Assembly (NCBI GenBank): GCA_020403045.1
Contig: JADBYK010000035.1
Span: 1 to 58,078 of the forward strand
Length of the DNA stretch: 58,078 nt
Reading direction: 5' to 3'
From: Cytophagales bacterium
Lineage (GTDB): Bacteria; Bacteroidota; Bacteroidia; Cytophagales; Cyclobacteriaceae
The notes below the pieces were generated by a model. The model saw only the letters and a program-made list of their open reading frames with translations, did no database searches and was not told the DNA's origin. Shown one piece after another: positions 17,033 through 26,466 of the stretch. Both the position numbers and the translations under genes were made by a program. Positions within the stretch are counted from its first letter, which is position 1. The number at the start of each line of letters is the position of its first letter.

Positions 17033-18673
17033 CTATTTTGCACTTCGCTCCACTTCGCGAAGATTCTCCAGTTTTTTGTTGCGTAAAAATCCGTTGATAT
17101 CTTCAAAGTGTTCTTTGATTCGCTTGTTCCCGAATTCAAAAACTTTGGTAGCCAATCCGTCCAGGAAATCGCGATCGTGTGAAACTAAAATCAACGTACC
17201 ATCAAATGCTTTTAACGCATCCTTTAAGATCTCTTTTGTCTTTATATCCAAGTGGTTTGTAGGCTCATCGAGAATCAACAGATTGACAGGTTGCAACAAC
17301 AATTTGATCATCGCCAGTCGTGTCTTTTCTCCTCCTGAAAGCATCTTCACTTTTTTGTCGATGGCTTCGCCACTGAACATAAACGCGCCCAGGATATTTT
17401 TTATTTGAGTACGCACATCTCCAAACGCGATTTGATCAATGGTTTGGAAGACGGTCAAATCTTCATCGAGCAATGAAGCTTGGTTTTGCGCAAAGTACCC
17501 GATCATGCTATTATGACCCAATTGAAGTTTCCCGTCATACTCGATTTCGCCCATAATGGCTTTTACCAGTGTGGATTTCCCCTCACCATTTTTCCCCACC
17601 AATGCTACCCGCTCACCACGAGCAATCGTAATAGACGCATCTTTGAAAACGACATGGTCTCCGTATTTTTTAGTAACCCCCTCCATGATCACCGGATAAT
17701 TTCCCGAGCGTGGGGCCGGAGGGAACTTTAGGTTCAAGGCTGATGAATCCACTTCATCTACTTCAATGATTTCGATTTTCTCCAACATCTTCACGCGCGA
17801 CTGCACCTGCAACGTTTTAGAATAGGTGCCTTTGAACCGATCGATGAATTGTTGAATATCCGCAATCTGCTTTGCCTGATCATCAAACTGCTTTTGCTGC
17901 TGCTCACGCCTCTCTTTGCGCAGTTGCAGGTAATGGGTATAGTTGGTTTTATAGTCGTAGATTCGACCCATCGTTACTTCGATAGTTCGATTGGTGAGGT
18001 TATCAACAAACATTTTATCGTGACTGATCACAATCACTGCTTTCGCACTTGTTTTTAGAAACTCCTCCAGCCACTGCACCGATTCGATATCCAAATGGTT
18101 GGTCGGCTCATCAAGCAAAATCAAATCAGGCTTTTGCAAAAGGATCTTAGCAAGCTCGATTCGCATACGCCATCCACCGCTAAACTCGGTGGTAGGCCTG
18201 TTAAAATCTGTACGCAAGAAGCCAAGACCCATCAACGTCTTTTCCACTTCAGCATCGAAATTGATCTCTTCAATCGAATAGTATTTTTCACTGAGTTCTG
18301 ATACTTGTTCAATAATTTTTGAATACTCATCGGATTCGTAATCGGTACGCGTTTCCAGTTGACTGTTCAGGTAGTCCATCTGCTTTTTCATGGCTAGGAT
18401 TTTACCAAACGCTTTAGAAGCTTCCTCGAAGACGGTGGCATTATCTTCTGTGAGCAGATGTTGAGGGAGATAGGCAATAATCGCCTCTTTGGGCGCTGTT
18501 ACCTTGCCTCGCGTGGCTTTACTCACGCCTGCAATAATCTTTAACAGGGTTGATTTACCAGCGCCATTCTTGCCCATGAGGGCAATACGGTCATTCTCAT
18601 TGATGTTGAAGGTGATATCGCTAAAAAGCGCAGAACCGTTAAACTCTACGGTAAGGTTGTCGACAGAGATCAT
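17033..18673 (-). CDS. ABC-F family ATPase
   Basis: A 546-residue soluble protein with two ABC nucleotide-binding domains and no membrane segment. Each half has Walker A (GKNGAGKST, GKNGEGKST), an ABC signature (FSGGWRMR, LSGGEKTR) and Walker B with DEPTNHLD; the linker between them (about 240-320) is charged and helical, the P-site tRNA-interaction motif of ABC-F proteins. Family members act on ribosomes as translation factors or antibiotic-protection factors; which applies here cannot be told. It converges on the subtilase gene. Confidence 0.92.
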   Translation of the reverse strand: MISVDNLTVEFNGSALFSDITFNINENDRIALMGKNGAGKSTLLKIIAGVSKATRGKVTAPKEAIIAYLPQHLLTEDNATVFEEASKAFGKILAMKKQMDYLNSQLETRTDYESDEYSKIIEQVSELSEKYYSIEEINFDAEVEKTLMGLGFLRTDFNRPTTEFSGGWRMRIELAKILLQKPDLILLDEPTNHLDIESVQWLEEFLKTSAKAVIVISHDKMFVDNLTNRTIEVTMGRIYDYKTNYTHYLQLRKERREQQQKQFDDQAKQIADIQQFIDRFKGTYSKTLQVQSRVKMLEKIEIIEVDEVDSSALNLKFPPAPRSGNYPVIMEGVTKKYGDHVVFKDASITIARGERVALVGKNGEGKSTLVKAIMGEIEYDGKLQLGHNSMIGYFAQNQASLLDEDLTVFQTIDQIAFGDVRTQIKNILGAFMFSGEAIDKKVKMLSGGEKTRLAMIKLLLQPVNLLILDEPTNHLDIKTKEILKDALKAFDGTLILVSHDRDFLDGLATKVFEFGNKRIKEHFEDINGFLRNKKLENLREVERSAK

Positions 18674-18799
18674 GCATTAGAAAAATAAGCCTGCCAGCCA
18701 GTTGACAGGGGCCGCAAAGATATTACTATTTTGCCTTCTAAGCCACTTGATCCGTGGTCAGATTTACATCTTTGGCAGTTGGTAACGCCCTGCTACATT

Positions 18800-19639
18800 T
18801 CAACTATGCTTATAATCCTTTTCACTGCCCAACACTAAAATGGGAACTTCCTCGTGGTTTACCAGATCCTCAGCTACGCTGTGTGAAAGAATAAATCCAG
18901 TTTTATCATATTTTGTAATCGCGATCATCTCGGCATCTGTCTTTTCCAAAAATTGATGAACGCCCCATTCTTCATCATTCACTTCAATACTACTTTGGGT
19001 AGTCGATACATCAGGGTAGGGTAGGGTCAGTTCTTTTACCACTTTGTCGATTAGTGCCTGATCTCCCGGTTTTTCCAAGAAATTGATAACGAGAATATGC
19101 ACTGTAGCTTTCCACAACCTGGCAAGGCCGGCTACTATGTCAAATGCGTCAAGCACATTGCCTTGAAGTGTAGTGGCGAAAACGATACCTTTCACCGAAA
19201 ACGATTTTGTTGGCAAGTTCTTAATTACCAGCACAGGAACTGAGGATTTGCGAACAACCTGTTGAGTATTACTTCCAATTACCAACTCCCGAATTCCGGT
19301 TGCACCATGCGAGCCCATTACGACAAAGTCAATGTTCAGAGGTTTGATGTACTGTTCGATTTGTTCATTCCCTTTATCAAAAACCAAGAGGGGAGTAGCC
19401 ATGATGCCTGCTTTGGAGGCCGCAACTACTAACGCATTGAGCTTGTCTTGCACATGCCCCTTTTGCACATTGTTGCCGTTCACCTTAGCAATGTTCGGCA
19501 CATGAAGGGATTCATCGGGACTTGGCATGATATGTAAAAAATGTATGCTCGCCTTCACCTGCGAAGCGATTTGCAATGCCGCTGTCGTTGCGTTTTGAGC
19601 GCATTCAGAAAAATCCGTTGGCACTAAAATGTTTTTCAT
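18800..19639 (-). CDS. Tandem universal stress protein (UspA family)
   Basis: A 279-residue protein with two Usp domains (about 1-145 and 150-279). The first has MKNILVPTDFSECA and the nucleotide-loop motif GSHGATGIRELVIGSN, with the G-2x-G-9x-G(S/N) pattern intact; the second is degenerate (ITKYDKTGFILSHS). It is the last gene of a four-gene leftward run (22042 to 18800), 25 bp after the next Usp gene. Confidence 0.93.
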   Translation of the reverse strand: MKNILVPTDFSECAQNATTAALQIASQVKASIHFLHIMPSPDESLHVPNIAKVNGNNVQKGHVQDKLNALVVAASKAGIMATPLLVFDKGNEQIEQYIKPLNIDFVVMGSHGATGIRELVIGSNTQQVVRKSSVPVLVIKNLPTKSFSVKGIVFATTLQGNVLDAFDIVAGLARLWKATVHILVINFLEKPGDQALIDKVVKELTLPYPDVSTTQSSIEVNDEEWGVHQFLEKTDAEMIAITKYDKTGFILSHSVAEDLVNHEEVPILVLGSEKDYKHS

Positions 19640-19664
19640 AAAGTAACTGAGTTACTGGTGAATA

Positions 19665-20498
19665 CTACTTTTTCGATTTTATGGTGTATGTCCAAACCGG
19701 GCACTTTACATGATTGACAACACTTTCGGTAATGCTGCCGGAAACGAAGTGAGAAAGCCCTTTGCGGCCATGGGTGGCCATGGCTAACATATCGGCCTTC
19801 ACTTCATTTGTAAACGCGATGATTCCGTCAGGCTCATAGCGATCGTTGCGGATGTTGAGCGTATAGTTGCGAAATTCAAAATGTTTCGCATAGTCTTTCA
19901 ATTCATTGTCGCGCACAAAGTTGAAAGGTGTATTTAAGAACAGGATATGCAGTTTGGCTTTGAAGAACGCCTGCACGACCATCAGTTTCTTGATAAAATC
20001 GGTTTGATTTAGTTCTAAAGAGGTAGGGAATACGATATTCTTAATCTTTGAAACCGGAATGGCTTTGCGGATAGCGAATACGGGGACTTTTGAGAATCGA
20101 ACGATCTTTTCAGTATTGGATCCGACAAAAAACTCTTGCAGCCCGGAGGCACCATGTGTTCCCATGACCACTAAGTCTGGTTTCTTCTCTTCAATGAAGT
20201 CGCGGATCATCATAGAGGCTGGACCGTGGACCACAAAAAATTTTACACGTTTATATCCTCTGCCAAATTTCTGTTGCAGTTTTTTAAAACTCTTCTTGGC
20301 ATCGTCTTCCAATTCCTTGCTCATACCCAGGTTAAACGCATAGGACGGCATGGCAAATGATGCTTCATACGCTATCGGTATGTCAATCACCTTCAATACC
20401 AATACGGATCCCTTACTTTTTATCGCAAGGTCAATGGCGAATTTAAAGGCCTCAATAGCGGGCTCCGAAAAATCGCAGGGCACTATTATTTTTTTCAT
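19665..20498 (-). CDS. Tandem universal stress protein (UspA family)
   Basis: A 277-residue two-domain Usp protein. Both halves keep the ATP-loop glycines: GTHGASGLQEFFVGSN in the first and ATHGRKGLSHFVSGS in the second, so either could bind ATP. It begins MKKIIVPCDFSEPA. It lies between the helical protein gene (64 bp upstream) and another Usp gene, in one transcription unit. Confidence 0.93.
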   Translation of the reverse strand: MKKIIVPCDFSEPAIEAFKFAIDLAIKSKGSVLVLKVIDIPIAYEASFAMPSYAFNLGMSKELEDDAKKSFKKLQQKFGRGYKRVKFFVVHGPASMMIRDFIEEKKPDLVVMGTHGASGLQEFFVGSNTEKIVRFSKVPVFAIRKAIPVSKIKNIVFPTSLELNQTDFIKKLMVVQAFFKAKLHILFLNTPFNFVRDNELKDYAKHFEFRNYTLNIRNDRYEPDGIIAFTNEVKADMLAMATHGRKGLSHFVSGSITESVVNHVKCPVWTYTIKSKK

Positions 20499-20561
20499 AT
20501 CGTGGTTTGTTTATAGGTGTTAATGGTTCGATCAAATTAAATGTCAACGGCTAAATTGATA

Positions 20562-21197
20562 CTACAACTTATTTATTGCGTTTTTTAAACTTTTGTAGTT
20601 GCTGCTTATTTCTGTTTTGATATCATCATAGGCTTCGGCTGGCAACGCTTTTAACTTCTTTGCATTCTTTCGAAAAGATTCGATAGACTTTCTCACGGTA
20701 GCCATTTCCGACCGGAAACCTTCTTTGATTTCAAACTTCTTGATTCCAAATTTCAAGCGCAGGATCTCTAGTTTGAGTAAGAATTTTTCGATCTCATGAC
20801 CAAAATATCCCTTCACTTCCATTTTGTGCAACAGCGACCTTATTTCTTCCTCCAAGGCAATAGTGGCAACGATCAATAGCTTTATCTGTGAATCAAATGA
20901 CTCCTTTGATTGCACCTTGCCAACTTGAAGTTGTAATTCCACCGCCTCAAATTTCATTTTCAGTGCCAGTGGAATCGGTTGATCCAAAGCAGATTGAAGG
21001 GATTTTTTCAAGGTGTTTATTCCCTTGATAAATTCCTTTTTTACCTCTTCCAATTTTTCTTTGGCTTCTGATTTGCCCAGCGATAGTTGAAGAGCCAGTT
21101 CATCAATCTCTTGCTGCGCTTGCAGTAATCCCTCCGCCATTTTTTCCAGAAGGGGTGTTTTGATTTTGGTTTCTATGGTTTTCATAAACAATGTCAT
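20562..21197 (-). CDS. All-helical repeat protein between Usp genes
   Basis: A 211-residue, almost wholly helical, lysine/glutamate-rich protein without signal peptide. Three related segments can be aligned by eye: LQLSLGKSEAKEKL (about 36-49), LQLQVGKVQSKESF (about 91-104) and LRLKFGIKKFEIKEGF (about 148-163), each followed by a long amphipathic helix. No known family is recognised. Its ATG overlaps the stop of the upstream Usp gene by 4 bp (a second ATG lies four codons on), so it is translationally coupled to stress proteins. Confidence 0.75.
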   Translation of the reverse strand: MTLFMKTIETKIKTPLLEKMAEGLLQAQQEIDELALQLSLGKSEAKEKLEEVKKEFIKGINTLKKSLQSALDQPIPLALKMKFEAVELQLQVGKVQSKESFDSQIKLLIVATIALEEEIRSLLHKMEVKGYFGHEIEKFLLKLEILRLKFGIKKFEIKEGFRSEMATVRKSIESFRKNAKKLKALPAEAYDDIKTEISSNYKSLKNAINKL

Positions 21198-22042
21198 TTG
21201 ATTTGATACCGTGATTCGTCAATCACAAAACTCAACACGGGTAATTTGGAATGGAAAAGAACACTTTCTGTAACTCCTACAAGATAGCCCGCTTTTTGCT
21301 TTCTTAGATGAGTAGCCATCGAAATTATTTGAGCATTCCTTTTCTTCGCACAAGCCAATATTCCTTCATCTTTCTCGGCACTGTTTTGTATTACATGGTG
21401 AAACTTGACTCGCTTTTGAACTATCGTAAACTGTTTCATTCTTGCTTCCATCGTGTTGTCATCGACAAAGTGGTGGGGCGTGTTGACGTAGGCCAGATCG
21501 ATATTTGCACCAACGTCAGTAGCTAAATTTTTAATTGTATTTATTATTGGGTTCACGTTTTCGTCAAAGTTCGAGGCAAAAAGAATTTTTTTGATAGGGC
21601 CAAAGGTGAAATTCTTTTTGACTCCCAGTACAGGACAGTGCGCCATTCGAATCACTTTTTGCGCGGTCGAGCCAATGTACTTGAGCTCGGTGTCTCCGGC
21701 TCCATGAACTCCCATTACGATTAGATCAATTTTGTTTTTTTTGGCGAATAGTACAATTTGTTCAAAGGGCACCCCACCGTAAACATGTGTAAATACGTTG
21801 CGATCTTTAAATACTGCCTGTTTGGAAAACTTCTCCAACTTTATTCTCGCATCTACCAGCGCCACTTCCAATGCTGGATACTTTTGTTGTGTCGAAACAG
21901 CTAATTTGTGCCACCCTACCGGAATCTTGGCCAAATGTAAGAGATGAATATTGCCACCCGTTTTTCTGGCAATCGCTACTGCTGCTTTGGCTGCGCTGAG
22001 GGAGTAAGGCGAAAAGTCGATCGGAACAAGAATGTTTTTCAT
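21194..22042 (-). CDS. Tandem universal stress protein (UspA family)
   Basis: A 282-residue Usp protein from the ATG at 22042 (MKNILVPIDFSPYS); an upstream in-frame extension of 12 residues is not needed. The first domain has GVHGAGDTELKYIGST, the second a weaker ATHLRKQKAGYLVGVT. It is the first gene of the leftward four-gene stress operon and has a perfect CRP/FNR-type palindrome 116 bp upstream. Confidence 0.92.
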   Translation of the reverse strand: MKNILVPIDFSPYSLSAAKAAVAIARKTGGNIHLLHLAKIPVGWHKLAVSTQQKYPALEVALVDARIKLEKFSKQAVFKDRNVFTHVYGGVPFEQIVLFAKKNKIDLIVMGVHGAGDTELKYIGSTAQKVIRMAHCPVLGVKKNFTFGPIKKILFASNFDENVNPIINTIKNLATDVGANIDLAYVNTPHHFVDDNTMEARMKQFTIVQKRVKFHHVIQNSAEKDEGILACAKKRNAQIISMATHLRKQKAGYLVGVTESVLFHSKLPVLSFVIDESRYQIK

Positions 22043-22157
22043 AGCTATTAAATTTAAATGGTTTTTACTTCGTTTCAATCTGTTTTGTTGACTCTTTTGC
22101 TGTGGCTAAGTTAACCTCTTCTAGCGGCCTGAGAAACCTCGGTCATCATTACTCCGC

Positions 22158-22171
22158 ATGATTTTCATCAT
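22158..22171. promoter_or_regulatory. CRP/FNR-type operator candidate
   Basis: ATGATTTTCATCAT is a perfect fit to RTGAY-N4-RTCAY. It lies in the divergent gap between the Usp operon (start 22042) and the CHAD gene (start 22303), so could control either. The same 14-mer occurs at 30204. Confidence 0.6.
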
Positions 22172-22302
22172 CAGCTTTCGCGGTCTTATATTGAAGAAAC
22201 AGGACAAGAATCTGTCCTGCATTTGATCTTGGTCATGTGAAAGCATCCGATTATTCTACTATCTTTCCTAGGTGATCAGGCCTCAGGTTGGGTTTCGAAA
22301 TC

Positions 22303-23040
22303 ATGAAAAAGTTAAGTTCTTACGCTAGCAAACACTTTAAAGGCCTCACCAATAGCTTACAAAGTTATCATCAAATTGATGACCCGGAGGTGCTTCATTC
22401 TATAAGGGTTGAACTGAAGAAAATCAAATCAATCCTCAATCTAATGCAATTCGGGTTGCCTAATCTTAAAGGCCATAAACGTTATATTCCTTTTCGAACT
22501 ATTTTTAGAAGAGCCGGAGAGATTCGTCAACCAGAAGTTATCTACAAGCTACTTTTGCAACATCAAATTGGAGGGATTACAGATTCACAAATTCCAAATG
22601 CCGACCAGGAAGAACGCTTAATCTCGGCATTTAAGAAGGACGTTCCAATGTTTATAGCAATAGTGACTGCTAAAAGAAGTAAATTGAAAGAGTACTTAGA
22701 AAATCTTACTGAAAAAAAGGCCAGAAAATACTTAGCAAAAAGAAGGCAACAGGTAAAACGTCTGCTTTTCCCTGTTTTCGAACCAGATGCACTTCATAAG
22801 ACGCGAAAAATCATCAAAGAGATTATTTTTCTCGACTGGGTAGATAAAGACAAGCCTTCTGTTACTTTTTTTAAGAAGATAGAGAGTAGAATTGGTCAAT
22901 GGCACGATAAACAAGTCTTGTTGAAGATTTTGAACAGTGCTCAATATAAAGATCAATCTGCTATTCTGATCGCCAGTTGCCAGGCAGATTTAGTGAATCT
23001 AAAAGTAGCTATTCAAGCGCACTTTGGCGATGGAAAATAG
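22303..23040 (+). CDS. CHAD domain protein
   Basis: A 245-residue protein matching the CHAD (conserved histidine alpha-helical) family, whose members bind polyphosphate. Two histidine-containing helices are seen, VLHSIRVELKKIKSILN and LHKTRKIIKEI, one in each half of the domain, set among many basic residues. ATG at 22303 is preferred to a TTG five codons earlier. It faces away from the Usp operon and shares its regulatory gap. Confidence 0.85.
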   Translation: MKKLSSYASKHFKGLTNSLQSYHQIDDPEVLHSIRVELKKIKSILNLMQFGLPNLKGHKRYIPFRTIFRRAGEIRQPEVIYKLLLQHQIGGITDSQIPNADQEERLISAFKKDVPMFIAIVTAKRSKLKEYLENLTEKKARKYLAKRRQQVKRLLFPVFEPDALHKTRKIIKEIIFLDWVDKDKPSVTFFKKIESRIGQWHDKQVLLKILNSAQYKDQSAILIASCQADLVNLKVAIQAHFGDGK

Positions 23041-23080
23041 TTCTCTCAAAAAAGTAAATTGAAAACTTAGTTTTACCAGA

Positions 23081-24091
23081 ATGGATTCATTCACTCATAT
23101 TGCGTTGGGCGGATTGCTTGGAGAAGCGCTATTAGGAAAGAAATTAGGAAAACGTGCGTTGGTTTTGGGCGCTATTGCACAATCGTTACCCGATATTGAT
23201 TTTATAGCATCACTCTGGTTGGATGCATCAGATAATCTGCTTGCCCATCGAGGGTTCACGCACTCGTTCGTGTTTGCGACTGCTGTTACACCGCTTCTCG
23301 CTTTTTTGGCAACGGTTTGGCATCCCCACGCTGGTGTTAGTTTTCGAAACTGGTCTGCCTTTTTTGGAATTCAAATTGTTGTACATCTTTTGATTGATTC
23401 TTTGAATGCGTATGGGGTAGGTTGGCTAGTGCCGTTTTCTGCCCAACGGTTTTCTTTTAACGTGCTTTTTGTAGCGGATCCATTTTATTCGATTTGGCTT
23501 GGTATTGCGTTACTCGCTTTGATCGTAGTGCCTGCTAAAAGCAGAAATCGAGTCAAATGGACTGTTGCCGGATTGGTCTTATCGTCAACCTACCTTGTCT
23601 ACACCATAGCAAACAAATACGAAATCAATAACGATGTGCAACGAATTATCAAACAACAACATGTGGCTTTTATCCGCTATTTTTCAACACCTACGCCTTT
23701 GAATAATTGGTTGTGGTATGTAGTAGTTGAAGAGAAAAATGGATACCAAATAGGTTATCGATCGGTATTTGATCAAAAGGATTCTATCTTATTTCATTAC
23801 TTTCCCAAAAATGATTTGTTACTGGAGTCCGTTCGCTCGCGCAAAGACGTGAGGCAATTACAACAGTTTTCCCAAGGTTACTATTCCATTAGTCAGCGTT
23901 CGGATGCGTTGGTATTTAGTGAACTCCGTTTTGGACAGCAAGCAGGTTGGTATGACCCACAAGCAAACTTTGTATTTCAGTATGACCTAACTCACCCGAG
24001 TAAAAATCAATTGGCAGTACAGCGTGGCCGTTTTGCCGGGTGGAATTCGGCTAGTGTAAAAGCACTGCTCAAGCGCATCAAAGGAGATTGA
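23081..24091 (+). CDS. YdjM-like membrane-bound metal-dependent hydrolase
   Basis: A 336-residue membrane protein. The N-terminal FTHIALGGLLGEALLG and the motifs PDIDFI and HRGFTHS are the histidine/aspartate signature of the YdjM/LexA-regulated membrane hydrolase family. Four to five hydrophobic helices lie between residues 70 and 190, and the C-terminal 140 residues are polar. Activity of the family is not established; phospholipase-type roles have been proposed. Confidence 0.87.
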   Translation: MDSFTHIALGGLLGEALLGKKLGKRALVLGAIAQSLPDIDFIASLWLDASDNLLAHRGFTHSFVFATAVTPLLAFLATVWHPHAGVSFRNWSAFFGIQIVVHLLIDSLNAYGVGWLVPFSAQRFSFNVLFVADPFYSIWLGIALLALIVVPAKSRNRVKWTVAGLVLSSTYLVYTIANKYEINNDVQRIIKQQHVAFIRYFSTPTPLNNWLWYVVVEEKNGYQIGYRSVFDQKDSILFHYFPKNDLLLESVRSRKDVRQLQQFSQGYYSISQRSDALVFSELRFGQQAGWYDPQANFVFQYDLTHPSKNQLAVQRGRFAGWNSASVKALLKRIKGD

Positions 24092-24169
24092 AAAGCACAA
24101 AATAGTTTTCTAAAATGTGCAAGCAATCTGGACGAGCTTTCCGGATCTTTTATTTTTTCTGGAAATGAA

Positions 24170-25378
24170 CTACTCTCTTTGTTTAAAATAAAAAGTAAAG
24201 AGGTAGAAAACAGATCGATAAATGACATAGGCGCACCACTGAAGAAATCTTTTCAGTAAGCCGGCATGTCGGATTTGATTCTCTGTAATTCGAACGCAAT
24301 CATTTTGCATAATTGCATGTAGTGTGTTTTCCACTTTTACAGCAAAATCATGATCTAACACAGCCAGGTTCAATTCAATACTTGCATAGGCACTGACCGT
24401 ATTTACGTTGTAGGAACCTACTGTGGCCCACAGGCTATCATATACAGCCAGTTTTCCATGCAGTATGCTTTTTTGGTACTCGTAGATTTCAATATTCTTG
24501 GTAAAAAGCCATCGGTATAGATAACGTTCGGCATACTTTGCAAGGGCAATATCAGATGGTCCGGCTAAGATCAATTTTACCTTCACACCCCGTTGAGCTG
24601 CTTTTCTCAGTTCGTTTCTAAATTGGTCATTGGGTAAAAAGTAGGCTGACATGATCATAATCGTATCTGCCGCTTGACGAAACATGTTGAGGTAGCTGTT
24701 GGTAATTTCTCTTTTACCTCGCACCCAGTCATTGATGTTGACGGAAACCGGACTATTGATGAATTGTTCACGGTAGTTCGGGCTTCTTCCCAGCATGCGT
24801 TTTAGTGAACCGGGTTTTACTCGTTGTTGGCAAATATTGGTTAGCCAAAGCGCAACTTCTCCTTTTGCGTAAATGGCCCAGTCAAGCCAGGCAGGTTGAT
24901 CAGGCATGTCATTATAGCGGTTGCTGATATTCATTCCGCCCACCAAAGCGTGGATACAATCAACCGTTACAACTTTGTGATGTAGCCTTCTACCTAAATA
25001 GAAATACTTGCTTTTTAATAACGGGTCAAACATTCGAAACCCAATCCCCACTTTTTTTAAACCGCTGATAAAGGAGTGTGATAGGTGGCCGGAGGCATAT
25101 CCATCGACTAGCAAAAATACTTTCACTCCTCGTTGAGCCGCAGCTTTCAATTCATTAGCGATATCAGTACCTGTTTGATCTTCATCAAAAATGTAAGTCT
25201 GTATATAGATTGATTCTTTTGCCTGGCCGATCAGGCTTTTTAATAAGCTAAAATATTCTTTGCCCCCATGAACGAGACTGACCTCGCGCGAAGTAGACCT
25301 ACTCATTTGAGTTTGTGAGGGTTGAAGAGCACGGTGAGAAATTAAATCCTGGTTGGGTTGAACGAAAGGGAGTGGCAT
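24170..25378 (-). CDS. Phospholipase D / cardiolipin synthase-like protein
   Basis: A 402-residue protein with two HKD motifs, HHKVVTVD (followed by ALVGGMN) and HGKLAVYD (followed by ATVGSYN), the catalytic pairs of cardiolipin synthases. It lacks the two N-terminal membrane helices of ClsA and resembles ClsB; a C-terminal hydrophobic stretch (YVIYRSVFYLFTFYF) may anchor it. ATG 25378 is chosen over a TTG six codons upstream. It follows a Usp gene by 51 bp on the same strand. Confidence 0.9.
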   Translation of the reverse strand: MPLPFVQPNQDLISHRALQPSQTQMSRSTSREVSLVHGGKEYFSLLKSLIGQAKESIYIQTYIFDEDQTGTDIANELKAAAQRGVKVFLLVDGYASGHLSHSFISGLKKVGIGFRMFDPLLKSKYFYLGRRLHHKVVTVDCIHALVGGMNISNRYNDMPDQPAWLDWAIYAKGEVALWLTNICQQRVKPGSLKRMLGRSPNYREQFINSPVSVNINDWVRGKREITNSYLNMFRQAADTIMIMSAYFLPNDQFRNELRKAAQRGVKVKLILAGPSDIALAKYAERYLYRWLFTKNIEIYEYQKSILHGKLAVYDSLWATVGSYNVNTVSAYASIELNLAVLDHDFAVKVENTLHAIMQNDCVRITENQIRHAGLLKRFLQWCAYVIYRSVFYLFTFYFKQRE

Positions 25379-25429
25379 ATCTAAAACAGTATGCAATGGT
25401 GTCCACGTTTATGATCTGCATTCGCGAAG

Positions 25430-26248
25430 TTACTCATGAAAAACGTAAATAGGATAGTCGGCTGTGGCACTTAGTTGCTTGATAACACTTTTGTGAAATA
25501 GCGTTTCAATCAATCCCATTCCATGGTGGATAGAGCAAAGTGCCAGGGCATCTATATCATTTTTCACGAGGTATTGATGGATCCCAAAACCAATATCGTC
25601 TGCGTAAATAGTTTCGAAATTGATGCCCGTCATATTGTCAATAACTTTTAATCCGTCTCGGATTTCTTGCGATTCCGTTTCTTCGTTACGCACGTACTTC
25701 TTTTTTACTTGTAGGATCGTGATCGTTGATTCAAGCAAACTAGTAAATTTTCTTAACTGTGTAAGCGGAAGTTCATGGGATTCTTGGTAATCAAAAGCAA
25801 ACACCATGGTAGAAATGTCCTTGTAACCACAGCCCGTGGGCAACAACAGCACCGGAGTATTGGATTTTTTAACCACCTGATAGGAGCGGCTACCAAAGAA
25901 GAATTCGTAAAGATCATCTGCGCCATTCGTTCCCATTACTACCAAGTCATACGAACTTGCCTTTGCAGCAATTACGTCACTCAATCGGCTGTTTGACGGT
26001 TCGACCTCCGATAGGCAGGTAATTTTAAACACCTTCATAACTTCATAACTGCGATCGTCTAATTGCTCAGCAATTGATTTAGTAGCAAGGTATTTTCCTT
26101 TGATTACTTCCTTCGGGGGTAATGAAAAGATGGACTGGACGTTTAATAAGGTCAATTCAGCGCCTATTTTTTTGCATAGTTTAGCAGCATAGGCAATGGC
26201 CTGATCCGCTGTTTCTGAGAAGTCAGTAGGACAAAGTATTTTTTTCAT
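25430..26248 (-). CDS. Universal stress protein (UspA family)
   Basis: A 272-residue two-domain Usp protein. The first domain has MKKILCPTDFSETADQ and GTNGADDLYEFFFGSRSYQVV; the second is degenerate and ends TADYPIYVFHE. It is closely similar in layout to the Usp at 33971 (GTNGAD, VADYPVYVFWR), suggesting duplication inside the island. A CRP/FNR-type palindrome sits 171 bp upstream; cls follows downstream. Confidence 0.92.
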   Translation of the reverse strand: MKKILCPTDFSETADQAIAYAAKLCKKIGAELTLLNVQSIFSLPPKEVIKGKYLATKSIAEQLDDRSYEVMKVFKITCLSEVEPSNSRLSDVIAAKASSYDLVVMGTNGADDLYEFFFGSRSYQVVKKSNTPVLLLPTGCGYKDISTMVFAFDYQESHELPLTQLRKFTSLLESTITILQVKKKYVRNEETESQEIRDGLKVIDNMTGINFETIYADDIGFGIHQYLVKNDIDALALCSIHHGMGLIETLFHKSVIKQLSATADYPIYVFHE

Positions 26249-26418
26249 AAAATTCTATTTTATCTTTTTTACCGATGAAATATTCTTTTGGTAGTTTGAT
26301 TTGCAAATCCGTCTGCCATGAGATAAAACTTGTTTTTTTCTTTTCTACTTGTCAAGGATAATGTGCTAAATTTAGCTGGCATTGCATTTTTTACCCATGA
26401 ATATTGTTGGGTAACATG

Positions 26419-26432
26419 GTGATCTTTGTCAC
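26419..26432. promoter_or_regulatory. CRP/FNR-type operator candidate
   Basis: GTGATCTTTGTCAC fits RTGAY-N4-RTCAY exactly and also the CRP form TGTGA-N6-TCACA apart from the outer bases. It lies between the end of the export operon (26467) and the Usp gene start at 26248, so most likely serves the Usp-cls unit. Confidence 0.5.
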
Positions 26433-26466
26433 TTGAAAAATGACTGATCTAGCCGAGATGTTCTTG

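Noticed and set aside
24096-24121. Terminator hairpin after the YdjM-like gene
   Set aside because: GCACA and TGTGC arms are short, the inner stem mismatches, and no T-run follows; too weak to list.
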